Shown here one piece after another: positions 8,571 to 17,175 of a stretch of DNA of 64,000 nucleotides (position 1 is its first letter; every line of letters starts with the position of its first letter). Under the pieces are notes generated by a model. That model made no database searches, was not told where the DNA came from, and saw only the letters and a list, made by a program, of their open reading frames with translations. The DNA is from Ga0077527 sp964486865 (lineage in GTDB: Bacteria > Pseudomonadota > Gammaproteobacteria > Burkholderiales > SG8-41): the NCBI GenBank assembly GCA_964486865.1, contig CAZAOZ010000008.1, positions 13,743-77,742 on the forward strand. The letters are read 5' to 3'. A program made the position numbers and the translations under genes.

Positions 8571-9748
8571 AATTCATCACTTGTGCTTCGCCGCCTGCGC
8601 GACGCATCCTTGCGCATCAATGCAGCCGCAATCACCAGCAGTCCCGCATCGAGCCAGAACACCGGCACCATGCCGAACGCCGCGCTCAATGAACCGAATA
8701 CGAACGGCACCAGGATTTCCGTGCCCTTGTTGACCATCTGGCGCAGGCCCATGGCTTCGCCCGACCGCCCGGCCGGCGCCCGGTTATAGGCCAGCATCAT
8801 CGACAGCGGACTGCCGCAGCCGAGGCCCATGCCCAACACAAACGAGATGAGCAGCAGCGCAACAAAACTTTTCACAAACGGAAACACCAGGCAGACCGCG
8901 GCCGCCAGCAGCAACGATGCATACAGCACACGCTCTTCGCTGGAGCGCCTGACCAGATGCGGCATTAACGCCCGCACCACCAGCAGCGCCAGACCGAAGC
9001 CGCCGAGGATCAGTCCGATCTCGGACGCCGACAGACCGATGCGATGGCCATAGATCGGCAGCAACAGGTTGTACAACTCCAGACCTGTCTCGATGATGCC
9101 CGCGGTAATCAGTGCCCGCCGCAACGGCCGGTCGCGCACCAGATCACCAAGGCGATGTGTCGCCTTTTCCGCCGGAGTCACCGCAACATGCGCCGTGCGC
9201 GGCAGCCATCCCGTCCACAGTCCCAGCACCAGCGCCGGCAGCACCGGCATCGCAGCCAGCACCGCGAATGTCATGCGGTGTCCTACGGCATCGATCAGGA
9301 AACCGGCCGACATCGGACCGAGCAGCGCCGTCATGCCGATGCCCAGGCTGAACCAGCTGAAATTCTTCGTGCGTTCCAGCCCCTCGCCCATGGCGCCGAT
9401 CAGGTGCTGCACCGCCACTGTGTAAAAGATATAGCAGAAACCGATCAGTCCGGCCGCGACATACAGCGCCTCCAGTCGCGGCACGAAAAACGGCAGCAGC
9501 AATCCGGCCAGCAGCCCGATCGTGCCGAAGAGCATGGGCACCCGGAAACCGATGCGGTCGGAAATTTTTCCCGCGTACACCGACAATAGCAGCGGGAACA
9601 GCGCGTAGGTCGAAAACAGCACGCCGACAAAAAACTCGTCGGCACCCAGATCGAGTGCCGACAGCGACATCAGCATCTTGCTGCCCTTGTACGCGGTGTG
9701 CGTCAGCAGGCTGAGAATGATGATCCGGAAGACCGGCGGCAACGGCAT
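8564..9748 (-). CDS. Major facilitator superfamily transporter
   Basis: This 394-residue inner-membrane protein has about twelve hydrophobic segments. The loop AGKISDRIGFRVPM after the second segment matches the MFS GxxxDRxGRR motif, and a second-half copy of the fold begins near residue 210. The likely role is export or uptake of a small organic compound; nothing indicates which. Its last codons (DELR and the TAA) run into an inverted heptamer array, so the stop codon is supplied by the repeat. It is followed by accA and preceded by the cyclase-FHA gene on the same strand. Confidence 0.85.
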   Translation of the reverse strand: MPLPPVFRIIILSLLTHTAYKGSKMLMSLSALDLGADEFFVGVLFSTYALFPLLLSVYAGKISDRIGFRVPMLFGTIGLLAGLLLPFFVPRLEALYVAAGLIGFCYIFYTVAVQHLIGAMGEGLERTKNFSWFSLGIGMTALLGPMSAGFLIDAVGHRMTFAVLAAMPVLPALVLGLWTGWLPRTAHVAVTPAEKATHRLGDLVRDRPLRRALITAGIIETGLELYNLLLPIYGHRIGLSASEIGLILGGFGLALLVVRALMPHLVRRSSEERVLYASLLLAAAVCLVFPFVKSFVALLLISFVLGMGLGCGSPLSMMLAYNRAPAGRSGEAMGLRQMVNKGTEILVPFVFGSLSAAFGMVPVFWLDAGLLVIAAALMRKDASRRRRSTSDELR

Positions 9749-9835
9749 GTCAGATGCGCCCTGTTCCGGAGCGGCGCGCGTTATTGCTCAAAACCGGAGG
9801 GAATGGCATCACGGATGCTGCAGGGCGCCGCCTGC

Positions 9836-10750
9836 CTACACCCGGTAAATCGAACGCCGGTCACGGCTGAATGCGACAAAAGGCGCTGCGCGCATGTTCC
9901 GGGCGTATCCCGGGCGGATTTCCCCGATCCCTTCGAGCAGAATTTCCCGGCGCACCACGTGGATTTCCCCGCTGTTTTCGCGGGTGACAAAAGTGCCGTT
10001 GATGCTGTGATCCACCAGGTAGAACTGCGTGCGTTCAACGCGTATCGTGGCATGCCGGCGCGACACCAGGTTGTCGGCAATCACCAGATCACAGCCCGCC
10101 TCCCGGCCAATGGTCAGCGTCGGGTGCCAGTAATCGACCCGCCGCTCCTTGCCGTCGAGCACCAGCAGCAGGCTGCCCGCGTCCTGCGGGATCATGCGCG
10201 TGACCTGCATATTGATCTGGGTGCGCTCCATCGCATCGTCGCGCCACAATATTTCGAACACTGCCGTGCGCGCCAGCGAGGTCTTGAGAATGGCATCAAA
10301 AATCGGGCGCACGGCATCACGACGCTCCGCGCCCAGCGCCGCCAGCGTCTGTTCGGCAATCAGTATCTGATCCGGGGTTGCGGCGTCCGCCAGGTATGCG
10401 GCAACGTTGACCGTGTCGCCATAAACGTCATCACCGCCGATCACCACCGGCCCCATGTGCAGGCCGGCGCGGATCTGCACAGTCACGCCGCCGGGCCGCA
10501 GGTCGCCGATGGCGCGTTGCATGTCAATCGCCGCAGCGACTGCATATTCAGCGTCCGGGAAAATGCACATCACCGCATCCCCCAGCGTTTTGACCAGACG
10601 CCCCTGGTGGCGCGGCAGCACGGCTTTCATCGCATCCAGACTGGCGCTGACCACACCCAGCGCCTCGACGTCGCCCAGGCGCCGGTAGAGCGCAGTACTG
10701 TCGGCAACGTCGGCAAAGAGTACGGCCAGATGATCGGATTGGTTCAACAT
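9836..10750 (-). CDS. Class III nucleotide cyclase domain fused to FHA domain
   Basis: This 304-residue cytoplasmic protein has an adenylate/guanylate cyclase domain at about residues 5-135 and a forkhead-associated domain at about 205-285. Cyclase features include the metal aspartates D14 (FADVADST) and D58 (KTLGDAV), lysine 54 and asparagine 115. The transition-state arginine expected four residues after that asparagine is replaced by tyrosine 119 (NVAAYL), so activity may be altered or lost. The FHA part keeps GR at 215-216, SRRH at 230-233 and NG at 251-252, enough to bind phosphothreonine peptides. No kinase gene is adjacent. A MITE-like element lies just upstream. Confidence 0.88.
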   Translation of the reverse strand: MLNQSDHLAVLFADVADSTALYRRLGDVEALGVVSASLDAMKAVLPRHQGRLVKTLGDAVMCIFPDAEYAVAAAIDMQRAIGDLRPGGVTVQIRAGLHMGPVVIGGDDVYGDTVNVAAYLADAATPDQILIAEQTLAALGAERRDAVRPIFDAILKTSLARTAVFEILWRDDAMERTQINMQVTRMIPQDAGSLLLVLDGKERRVDYWHPTLTIGREAGCDLVIADNLVSRRHATIRVERTQFYLVDHSINGTFVTRENSGEIHVVRREILLEGIGEIRPGYARNMRAAPFVAFSRDRRSIYRV

Positions 10751-10839
10751 GATGTTGTTATTTACGGCAAGTCCATGACTTTACTGATATTCCCCGGCGA
10801 CACTTTAACGCAGGACGGTGCGCCATGCATCGACAAACT

Positions 10840-11107
10840 AGGGCCTGTTAACAATCATTTCGTGAGATGCGTTGTGGCCAAAATCGTCAGTGGCAAGGCA
10901 CTTGCCGCGGCCCATATCGAGTATATGGGCAAGGCGAGCAACGCAGCCAGTGGCGATTTTGGCCACAACCCGCAGGGACGGGACGATTGGGCCCCAGGGC
11001 GTTGTCGCGCCTTCGCTTATTTGCCGACGGGCAAACCACGCTCGACGCTCCTAGCCTGGGGCCCAATCGTCGCCGTCGCACTCATGAAATGATTGTTAAC
11101 AGGCCCT
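10840..11107. mobile_element. MITE-like element with nested inverted repeats
   Basis: The ends are inverted copies of AGGGCCTGTTAACAATCATT and continue for about 30 bases with one substitution and one inserted base. Inside are two more perfect inverted pairs: a 16-bp pair at 10871-10886 and 10954-10969, and a 17-bp pair at 10982-10998 and 11055-11071. Smaller hairpins sit within each (CCCATAT/ATATGGG, TTTGCC/GGGCAAA). No transposase is encoded and I see no clear target duplication. A short relative is at 63901-63954. It sits between the divergent cyclase-FHA and NYN genes. Confidence 0.85.
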
Positions 11108-11152
11108 GGGCATGAAGCGTAAAATCAGTGCAATTTCCCCGAGGAATCCACC

Positions 11153-11986
11153 GTGAGCACCGCTTCCGATACCAAAAATATGGCCTTGTTCTGCGATTTC
11201 GAGAACGTCGCGCTGGGTGTGCGCGATGCCAAATATGCCGATTTTGACATCAAGAAAGTGCTGGAACGGCTGCTGCTGAAAGGCGACATCGTCGTCAAGA
11301 AGGCCTACTGCGACTGGGAGCGCTACCGCGAATTCAAGAAACCGATGCACGAAGCGGCATTCGAACTGATCGAAATTCCGCATGTGCGCATGTCCGGCAA
11401 GAACTCCGCCGATATCCGCATGGTGGTCGATGCACTGGACCTTTGCTATACAAAATCACATGTCGATACCTTCGTCATCATCAGCGGCGACTCCGATTTC
11501 TCGCCGCTGGTATCGAAATTGCGTGAGAACAACAAGGTAGTCATCGGTGTCGGCGTCAAGCAATCCTCCTCCGACCTGCTGGTGGCCAACTGCGACGAGT
11601 TCATTTACTACGATGACCTCGCCCGCGAAAAAGCCAAGAAACAGCAAAGCCGCAAGAAACGCGCCGCAGCACCTGCCGCCGCCTCCGCGAAATCCGCTGC
11701 AGATCCCGCCGAAAACGAAGCGGGCGACAAAAAAACCGAAGCACTGGAAATGGTGATGGAAACCATCGAAGCGCTTTTCGCGGAGCGCAGCGCCGAGGAA
11801 AAAATCTGGGGTTCGATGGTCAAGCAGGCGCTGAAACGGCGCCATCCCGGTTTCAACGAGGTCTATTACGGTTTCCGCTCATTCGGCAAACTGCTGGACG
11901 AAGCGCAAAGCCGGAAAATGCTGGAACTCGAACCCGACGAGAAATCCGGCGGCGTCATCATTCGCAGTTTCAATCCAGATTACTGA
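11153..11986 (+). CDS. NYN-domain protein with C-terminal LOTUS/OST-HTH domain
   Basis: The 277-residue protein has a PIN-like NYN domain at about residues 8-155 with the acidic residues expected of this nuclease fold (D15 in FCDFEN, D87 in NSADIRM, D113 and D115 in SGDSDFSPL). A lysine/alanine-rich linker (about 158-195) leads to a winged-helix LOTUS domain (about 200-277). This LabA-like architecture is common and thought to act on RNA, but no target is known. It starts with GTG. The following small membrane-protein gene is on the same strand. Confidence 0.85.
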   Translation: MSTASDTKNMALFCDFENVALGVRDAKYADFDIKKVLERLLLKGDIVVKKAYCDWERYREFKKPMHEAAFELIEIPHVRMSGKNSADIRMVVDALDLCYTKSHVDTFVIISGDSDFSPLVSKLRENNKVVIGVGVKQSSSDLLVANCDEFIYYDDLAREKAKKQQSRKKRAAAPAAASAKSAADPAENEAGDKKTEALEMVMETIEALFAERSAEEKIWGSMVKQALKRRHPGFNEVYYGFRSFGKLLDEAQSRKMLELEPDEKSGGVIIRSFNPDY

Positions 11987-12036
11987 ACGCTGGCGCCCGG
12001 TCGCGGTCTGATCCCTCGCAAGGAGACCGCAACACC

Positions 12037-12369
12037 ATGAATCAGCAGCAAGATCCCCGCATCCGCATCATCGCCGCGCCACGCCCCGGGCTTATCGGAC
12101 AAGTGGTGTATTTCCTGCTCGGCATCGTCGTGCTCGTGCTGGCATTCTTTTTCATCGGCATTGCATTGATCACCGGCGCGATATTCGCGGTTGCACTGCT
12201 GATCCGCTGGTGGTGGCTCCAGCGCCGGCGGCAGCGCACCGTAGCGGATGACGGCGTGGTCGAAGGCGAATACACCGTCGTCGAATCCGTGATTACCGAC
12301 CAGCGCACGCCGGCTGAACGCCAGGTCGGCGCAGCCATCGAGCATCCGTCAGAGACACGTAGCAACTGA
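12037..12369 (+). CDS. Small membrane protein of unknown function
   Basis: The 110-residue protein has one long or two closely spaced hydrophobic helices at about residues 22-60 followed by an RRWW-type basic patch (RWWWLQRRRQR) and a soluble acidic tail. AAGGAG lies 14 bases before the ATG. I do not recognise a family. It follows the NYN gene by 50 bases on the same strand and may be cotranscribed with it. Confidence 0.7.
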   Translation: MNQQQDPRIRIIAAPRPGLIGQVVYFLLGIVVLVLAFFFIGIALITGAIFAVALLIRWWWLQRRRQRTVADDGVVEGEYTVVESVITDQRTPAERQVGAAIEHPSETRSN

Positions 12370-12382
12370 TTGTTTTTATTGA

Positions 12383-12799
12383 CTATTTTTTTACTGCGGC
12401 GCGGGCAATCTTGTCCTGCGTACGGGTATCAAAACGCTCGACATTGACGATGATGCGCTCGTGCGTGCCCTCGCCGATGCGTTCGACCGCATCATCAGCC
12501 CACACGCGGAAAATCAGCTTGCGGCCGTCAACCCTGGTGACCTCAGCGTGCGCTACCACGCGCATTCCCACCGGCGTGGCCGCGGTATGGCTGACATCGA
12601 GCCGTGTACCCACGGTCTGGTGGCCGGCCGGCAGCAGGCCTTCGACGGCACGCAGCGCCGCCTCTTCCAGCAGCATCACCAGCACCGGCGTCGCCAGCAC
12701 CTTGATCTTGCCGCTGCCGACATGCGGCGCGGTATCGCGGGTGCCGACCATGATTTCGGTGGAACCCCTGAGGCCCGGTTTCATTGCATCAAGATTCAT
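12383..12799 (-). CDS. FlK-like hot-dog thioesterase
   Basis: The 138-residue protein resembles the fluoroacetyl-CoA thioesterase FlK family of hot-dog enzymes. It has the conserved block around TVGTRLDVSHTAATPVGMRV, with the histidine and threonine of the active site, and a C-terminal RIGEGTHERIIV segment. It should hydrolyse a small acyl-CoA; the substrate is open. The longer ORF upstream is rejected because its first 59 residues have no family similarity and overlap the divergent promoter region. No strong ribosome binding site is visible, and ATG at 12784 is an alternative start. Confidence 0.8.
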   Translation of the reverse strand: MNLDAMKPGLRGSTEIMVGTRDTAPHVGSGKIKVLATPVLVMLLEEAALRAVEGLLPAGHQTVGTRLDVSHTAATPVGMRVVAHAEVTRVDGRKLIFRVWADDAVERIGEGTHERIIVNVERFDTRTQDKIARAAVKK

Positions 12800-12890
12800 G
12801 CGGCGCTTTCGTTGCGAGTGACGACAGCACGATGTTACATTGAAATCCCGCGGCGCGATGCATCGCCGCGCTGACCAGGAGAGGAGCACC

Positions 12891-14009
12891 ATGCGTCTGG
12901 GATTTTTCACGATGCCGCTGCACCCGGCGCACCGCGCGCCGGCAGTGACCATGCAGGAGGATCGCGAGGCCATCATTCTCGCCGACCGTCTGGGTTATTA
13001 CGATGCTTTTGTCGGTGAGCATCTCACCGAGCGCTCTGAAAACATTCCCAATAGCTTCATTTTCCTCGCAACGCTGATCCACGCGACCCGGCACATCAAA
13101 CTGGCTACTGGCACCTCGAACCTGTCGCACACGCACCCGGTGCTGGTTGCCTCGCATGCGGCCATGTTTGATCACCTCGCGCAAGGCCGCTTCATTTTCG
13201 GCGTCAGTCCGGGAGCGCTGCCTTCCGATGCCGAAGCGCTGGGACTGCTCAACGAAGACCGCAACAGGATTTTTGCCGAAGCCATCGATGTCATCCTCGC
13301 CATCTGGGAGCGCAGCGTTCCCTACGACATCGACTTTCCCGGCAACCGTTTCAAGGTCAGCACCGCGACCACGCGCAACGCCTCGGTCGGCCGCGGCGAA
13401 ATGCTCAAGCCCTATCAGCAACCGCGCCCGGAAATCGTCGGCACGGTGGTTGCTCCGGGATCCAGGGGTGTCATCGCCATGGGCGAGCGCGATTTCCATC
13501 CGCTATCGGCCAACTTTCTGCTGTCGCAATACCTGCGCTCACACTGGACCAATTATGCCGAGGGCAAGCAGCGCGCCGGAAAAATTGCCGACCCTGCCGA
13601 CTGGCGAATCGCCCGCACCATTTTCGTCGCCGATGATGAAGCCACTGCGCGACGTTATGCGATAGAAGACAGCGCCAGTCCCTACCGCTATTACTGGGAC
13701 ATGCTGCTGAAAAAAATGCTGATCTCGAAACGCCACGCGATTTTCAAGACCCATCCTGAACAGGACGACCGCGAGCTGACCACGGATTACATGGTCAACA
13801 AGCTGGTGATCTGGGGAACGCCGGACCGGGTGGCCGAACAGCTCCTCGCCTTGCGCGAAGAAACCGGTGACTTCGGCGAAATCGTCTATGCCGGCATGGA
13901 CTGGGTGGATCCGGCCCTGGCCCGGCGCTCGATGGAACTGATGGCCACCAAAGTCATGCCGCAGGTCAATGCAGCCATAAGCGCATCAAAGCGGCAGGCA
14001 GCGGCGTGA
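12891..14009 (+). CDS. LLM-class flavin-dependent oxidoreductase
   Basis: This 372-residue enzyme belongs to the luciferase-like monooxygenase superfamily, which uses reduced flavin supplied by a partner reductase. The N-terminus MRLGFFTMPLHP, the VGEHLTERSENIPN segment and the LATGTSNLSHTHP strand are typical. GAGAGGAG before the ATG at 12891 fixes the start. It is divergent from the FlK-like gene and next to an oxaloacetate decarboxylase-like gene, which suggests a degradative pathway whose substrate I cannot name. Confidence 0.85.
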   Translation: MRLGFFTMPLHPAHRAPAVTMQEDREAIILADRLGYYDAFVGEHLTERSENIPNSFIFLATLIHATRHIKLATGTSNLSHTHPVLVASHAAMFDHLAQGRFIFGVSPGALPSDAEALGLLNEDRNRIFAEAIDVILAIWERSVPYDIDFPGNRFKVSTATTRNASVGRGEMLKPYQQPRPEIVGTVVAPGSRGVIAMGERDFHPLSANFLLSQYLRSHWTNYAEGKQRAGKIADPADWRIARTIFVADDEATARRYAIEDSASPYRYYWDMLLKKMLISKRHAIFKTHPEQDDRELTTDYMVNKLVIWGTPDRVAEQLLALREETGDFGEIVYAGMDWVDPALARRSMELMATKVMPQVNAAISASKRQAAA

Positions 14010-14037
14010 CCGCAGCCCACGCCTGCAACCTTGCCGG

Positions 14038-14910
14038 TCAGTGCAAAAACTCGCGGATGTATTTCTTGTAGTCTTCGCCGAACACCAGAGCATCCATCTC
14101 TTTTGCCGACAGTATTTTGTCCTTCAGGTCGGCCGCGGCACCGCCGCCGTACAGATGCGCATAGACCTCGCGCAACGCCTTGACTGCAGCCGCCACCGGC
14201 TGATGGCCCTGCAGCAACACGCGTGCGCCGGCTTGCGCAAAATCCTCGCGCTTGATCGATGCCGGCGCAGAACCGACGATCACCGGCAGTTTCGAGGCTT
14301 CATGCACCGCCCTGACCTGATCAATCGATTCCACGCCGATGACGAATATGCAATCGACTCCGGTGGCGGCATAGGCTTTTACCCGCGCCATGGTTTTTTC
14401 GGTGCCTTCGACTTTCAGTCCGGCGGTACGCCCCGCAATCACTGTCGCCGGATCACGGCGCGCAGCGACCGCCGCCTTCAGCTTGCCGACCATCTCGGCG
14501 GTGGAAATCAGCTCATCCGTGCCTTCCGGCTGGCCGAAGCGGATCGGCAGCGACGTGTCCTCGATGCTCATTGCCGATACGCCGGCGTGTTCCAGCTCCT
14601 GCACCGTGCGCATCACGTTCAAGGCGTTGCCGTAACCATGATCGGCATCGACCAGCAGGCTCAGGTCGCTGACGCGCATCATGCGCCGCACCTGGTCGGC
14701 GAAATCAGTCAATGTCAGCAAAATCAGGTCAGGCGCCGCCAGCGTGGTATTGGACGACACGGAACCGGCGAACATGCCCAGCTTGTAGCCTACGCTCTCG
14801 GCCATGCGCGCCGACAGCGCGTCATAAACACTCGCCGGCGACAGGCATTCCGTTCCGCTGAGGATGGTGCGAAAACGTTTGCGTTGGGCGGTGTGGCGCA
14901 GGTGACTCAC
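14038..14910 (-). CDS. Oxaloacetate decarboxylase of the isocitrate lyase/PEP mutase family
   Basis: The 290-residue TIM-barrel protein carries the Mg-binding VDADHGYGN motif (D88, D90) and SIEDTSLP. It lacks the KKCGH loop of true isocitrate lyases and has FGQPEGTD there instead, which is the pattern of the PA4872-type oxaloacetate decarboxylases. It would turn oxaloacetate or a related 2-oxo acid into pyruvate and CO2. It converges with the LLM gene. Confidence 0.82.
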   Translation of the reverse strand: MSHLRHTAQRKRFRTILSGTECLSPASVYDALSARMAESVGYKLGMFAGSVSSNTTLAAPDLILLTLTDFADQVRRMMRVSDLSLLVDADHGYGNALNVMRTVQELEHAGVSAMSIEDTSLPIRFGQPEGTDELISTAEMVGKLKAAVAARRDPATVIAGRTAGLKVEGTEKTMARVKAYAATGVDCIFVIGVESIDQVRAVHEASKLPVIVGSAPASIKREDFAQAGARVLLQGHQPVAAAVKALREVYAHLYGGGAAADLKDKILSAKEMDALVFGEDYKKYIREFLH

Positions 14911-14993
14911 GGGATATCTCCTTGATCAACACTGGTGCTGCGAGGCGGCAACGCTATCACAGGGTCTGCATGACATGAAAAAAGCATGAAAAA

Positions 14994-15013
14994 GGCCTGC
15001 GCTGTCGCAGGCC
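14994..15013 (-). terminator. Intrinsic terminator of tRNA-Arg
   Basis: A perfect 8-bp GC stem (GGCCTGCG/CGCAGGCC) with a four-base loop is followed on the minus strand by TTTTTC. It lies 11 bases after the tRNA-Arg CCA end. Confidence 0.9.
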
Positions 15014-15024
15014 CTTTTCCGATC

Positions 15025-15101
15025 TGGCGCGGCCGGAGGGATTCGAACCCCCTACCCCTTGGTTCGTAGCCAAGTACTCTATCCAGATGAGCTACGGCCG
15101 C
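15025..15101 (-). tRNA. tRNA-Arg, anticodon ACG
   Basis: The 77-base cloverleaf has acceptor strand GCGGCCG pairing with CGGCCGC, a discriminator G and an encoded CCA. The anticodon loop CTACGAA gives ACG, whose first base is expected to be edited to inosine to read CGU, CGC and CGA. The T loop is the usual TTCGAAT. An intrinsic terminator follows. Unlike the two serine tRNAs in this window, it is not preceded by tandem copies of its own 5' part. Confidence 0.97.
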
Positions 15102-15226
15102 TTAAGGGGGCGGATTATAGCAAAAAGCCCTGCGCCGTCCCACACGCTTTTTGGCGACCGTACGCACTGGCCCGCGCACCGCGCATTGGTTAGCATGCAA
15201 TCTTCAAATAACAACGGAGCTCAGTC

Positions 15227-16117
15227 ATGAAAATCGGCATCGCAGGCATCGGCAGGATGGGCGCAGCAATGGCAGAACGACTGCTGAAAAACGGCCATCA
15301 GGTTACGGTGTGGAATCGCACGCCGGCCAAAGCGCAGGCGCTGACGCAGCAGGGCGCGACGGCGGTATCCACGCCGGCGCAACTGGCGGCGTCCGCCGAC
15401 ATCATCCTGTCGATCATCACCGACGCCCAGGCCATTGCCGAAACCTATGACGGGCCCGATGGCCTGCTGTCCGGCAGTGTCGCGGGAAAACTGTTTGTGG
15501 AAATGAGTACCGTGCGCCCGGAAACCCAACGCGCACTGGCGGTCCGCGTCCGCGCCAAAGGCGCAGCAATGATCGACTGCCCCGTCGGTGGCACCACCGG
15601 CCCTGCCCGTGAAGGCAAACTGCTGGGCTTCGTCGGCGGCGACGCAGCCGACCTCGCCCGGGCGCAGCCGGTGCTGGAGCAATTGTGCCGTCGCATCGAA
15701 CATGTCGGCCCCGTCGGCGCGGGCTCCAGCCTGAAACTGGCGATCAACCTGCCGCTGCTGGTGTACTGGCAGGCCTTCGGCGAAGCAATGGCGCTGTGCC
15801 AGCCGCTGGGGCTGGATCCGGCGCGCCTGGTCAATATTTTTGCCGACACCTCCGGCGGCCCCAACGTGCTCAAAAACCGCGGCGCGATGGTCGCCGATGC
15901 GCTGGGCGGCAAAATGCCCGCCCAGGTCACGTTCGACATCAACCTGATCTGCAAGGACCTGAGCACCATGATCGCGGAAGCAAAAATGCTGGGTTACGAT
16001 CTGCCGGTCGCCTCCCGCGCGCTGGAATGTTATGAAACCGCGGCCCGCGCCGGCCTGGGTGACGGCGACGCCGTGACGCTGCCGGTGAGCTGGTTGCGCA
16101 AGGGCAAGCCGTCCTGA
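15227..16117 (+). CDS. NAD(P)-dependent 3-hydroxyisobutyrate dehydrogenase-like oxidoreductase
   Basis: The 296-residue protein belongs to the beta-hydroxyacid dehydrogenase family. It has the N-terminal dinucleotide motif GIGRMG, the substrate loop DCPVGGTTGPAREG (about residues 118-130) and the catalytic lysine 170 in GAGSSLKLAIN. The substrate could be 3-hydroxyisobutyrate, tartronate semialdehyde or another beta-hydroxy acid. It is followed 56 bases later by an amidohydrolase on the same strand, so the pair probably forms a catabolic operon. Confidence 0.88.
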   Translation: MKIGIAGIGRMGAAMAERLLKNGHQVTVWNRTPAKAQALTQQGATAVSTPAQLAASADIILSIITDAQAIAETYDGPDGLLSGSVAGKLFVEMSTVRPETQRALAVRVRAKGAAMIDCPVGGTTGPAREGKLLGFVGGDAADLARAQPVLEQLCRRIEHVGPVGAGSSLKLAINLPLLVYWQAFGEAMALCQPLGLDPARLVNIFADTSGGPNVLKNRGAMVADALGGKMPAQVTFDINLICKDLSTMIAEAKMLGYDLPVASRALECYETAARAGLGDGDAVTLPVSWLRKGKPS

Positions 16118-16173
16118 ACACCTTGCTCCAGAACCAGTGCCAGCCGGAAACCAGCCGAAACAGGAGACGCATC

Positions 16174-17172
16174 GTGGCGCCACCGCTTAAAACCATAGAC
16201 ACCCACACCCATTATTTTCCGCAGCAATACATTGATCTCATTGCACAGTACGGCAAACGCTGCGGCACCACCGTGGTCACTGACGACAAGGGCGTGACCT
16301 TCATCCAGGTGGGGCTGCACCTGCGCACCGGGCCGATCGTGCGCCAGTTCATCGATATCGACGAACGCCTGAACATCATGGACCGCCAGGGGCTAGGCAT
16401 GCACGCGTTGTCGCTGACCCAGCCGATGGTGTACTGGGCTGACGATGACCTCGGCATGCAATTGTGCATGGCGTTCAATGACGCCGTCAGTGCCGCCCAT
16501 GCGGCGCACCCCGACCGGCTGATCGGTTTCGCCTGCCTGCCCTTCCAGAATACTCACCTCGCACTGGAAGAGCTGGAGCGTGCCGCAAAACTGCCCGGCA
16601 TCAAGGGCGTGTACATGGCTACCGCCGTGCGCGACCGCGAACTGTCGGACCGCAGTTTTTTTCCGGTGTATGAGCGCTGCGAGGCACTGGGGCTGCCGAT
16701 ATTCCTGCACCCGATGATGATCAACAACGAGCGCCTGAAACAGTTTTATCTGATCAACCTGTGCGGCAACCCGTTCGACACCGCGATCGCAGCATCGCAC
16801 TTGATCTACGGCGGCGTGCTCGATGCGTTTCCAAAACTTGAAGTCAGCCTGCCCCACGGCGGCGGCGCGCTGACCGGCTTGCGCGGCCGGCTGGATCGCG
16901 GTTTCTACACTCGCCAGGAATGCAAGACCATCTCCAAACCGCCCAGCAGCTACCTGAAGCGCTTTACCTACGACACCATCACTTACAACGAGGAACAACT
17001 GGAGGACCTGATCAAACTCGTCGGCGTCGATCGCATCCTGGTCGGCAGCGATTACTGCTTTGACATCGCCTACGAGGAACCGGTCAAGTTCGTGCACGGC
17101 GTCAAGTCGCTGACCGCTGCACAAAAAGACCAGATCCTGTGGAGCAATGCGGCGAAGCTGCTGAAGCTGTAG
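16174..17172 (+). CDS. ACMSD-like amidohydrolase family protein
   Basis: The 332-residue metal-dependent TIM-barrel enzyme resembles 2-amino-3-carboxymuconate semialdehyde decarboxylase and related hydrolases or decarboxylases. The metal-binding DTHTHYF motif is at residues 9-15, a later histidine lies in LPHGGGAL, and the metal aspartate is in LVGSDYCFD near the C-terminal third. GTG at 16174 is chosen because CAGGAG lies seven bases upstream; the longer ORF begins with TTG. Decarboxylation of an aromatic ring-cleavage or hydroxybenzoate-type acid would suit the neighbours. Confidence 0.83.
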   Translation: MAPPLKTIDTHTHYFPQQYIDLIAQYGKRCGTTVVTDDKGVTFIQVGLHLRTGPIVRQFIDIDERLNIMDRQGLGMHALSLTQPMVYWADDDLGMQLCMAFNDAVSAAHAAHPDRLIGFACLPFQNTHLALEELERAAKLPGIKGVYMATAVRDRELSDRSFFPVYERCEALGLPIFLHPMMINNERLKQFYLINLCGNPFDTAIAASHLIYGGVLDAFPKLEVSLPHGGGALTGLRGRLDRGFYTRQECKTISKPPSSYLKRFTYDTITYNEEQLEDLIKLVGVDRILVGSDYCFDIAYEEPVKFVHGVKSLTAAQKDQILWSNAAKLLKL

Positions 17173-17175
17173 CGC

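Noticed and set aside
9698..11092. 464-codon plus-strand ORF across the cyclase-FHA gene and MITE-like element
   Set aside because: It is antisense to a gene with clear domains and runs through a repeat; the composition is that of a GC-rich shadow frame.
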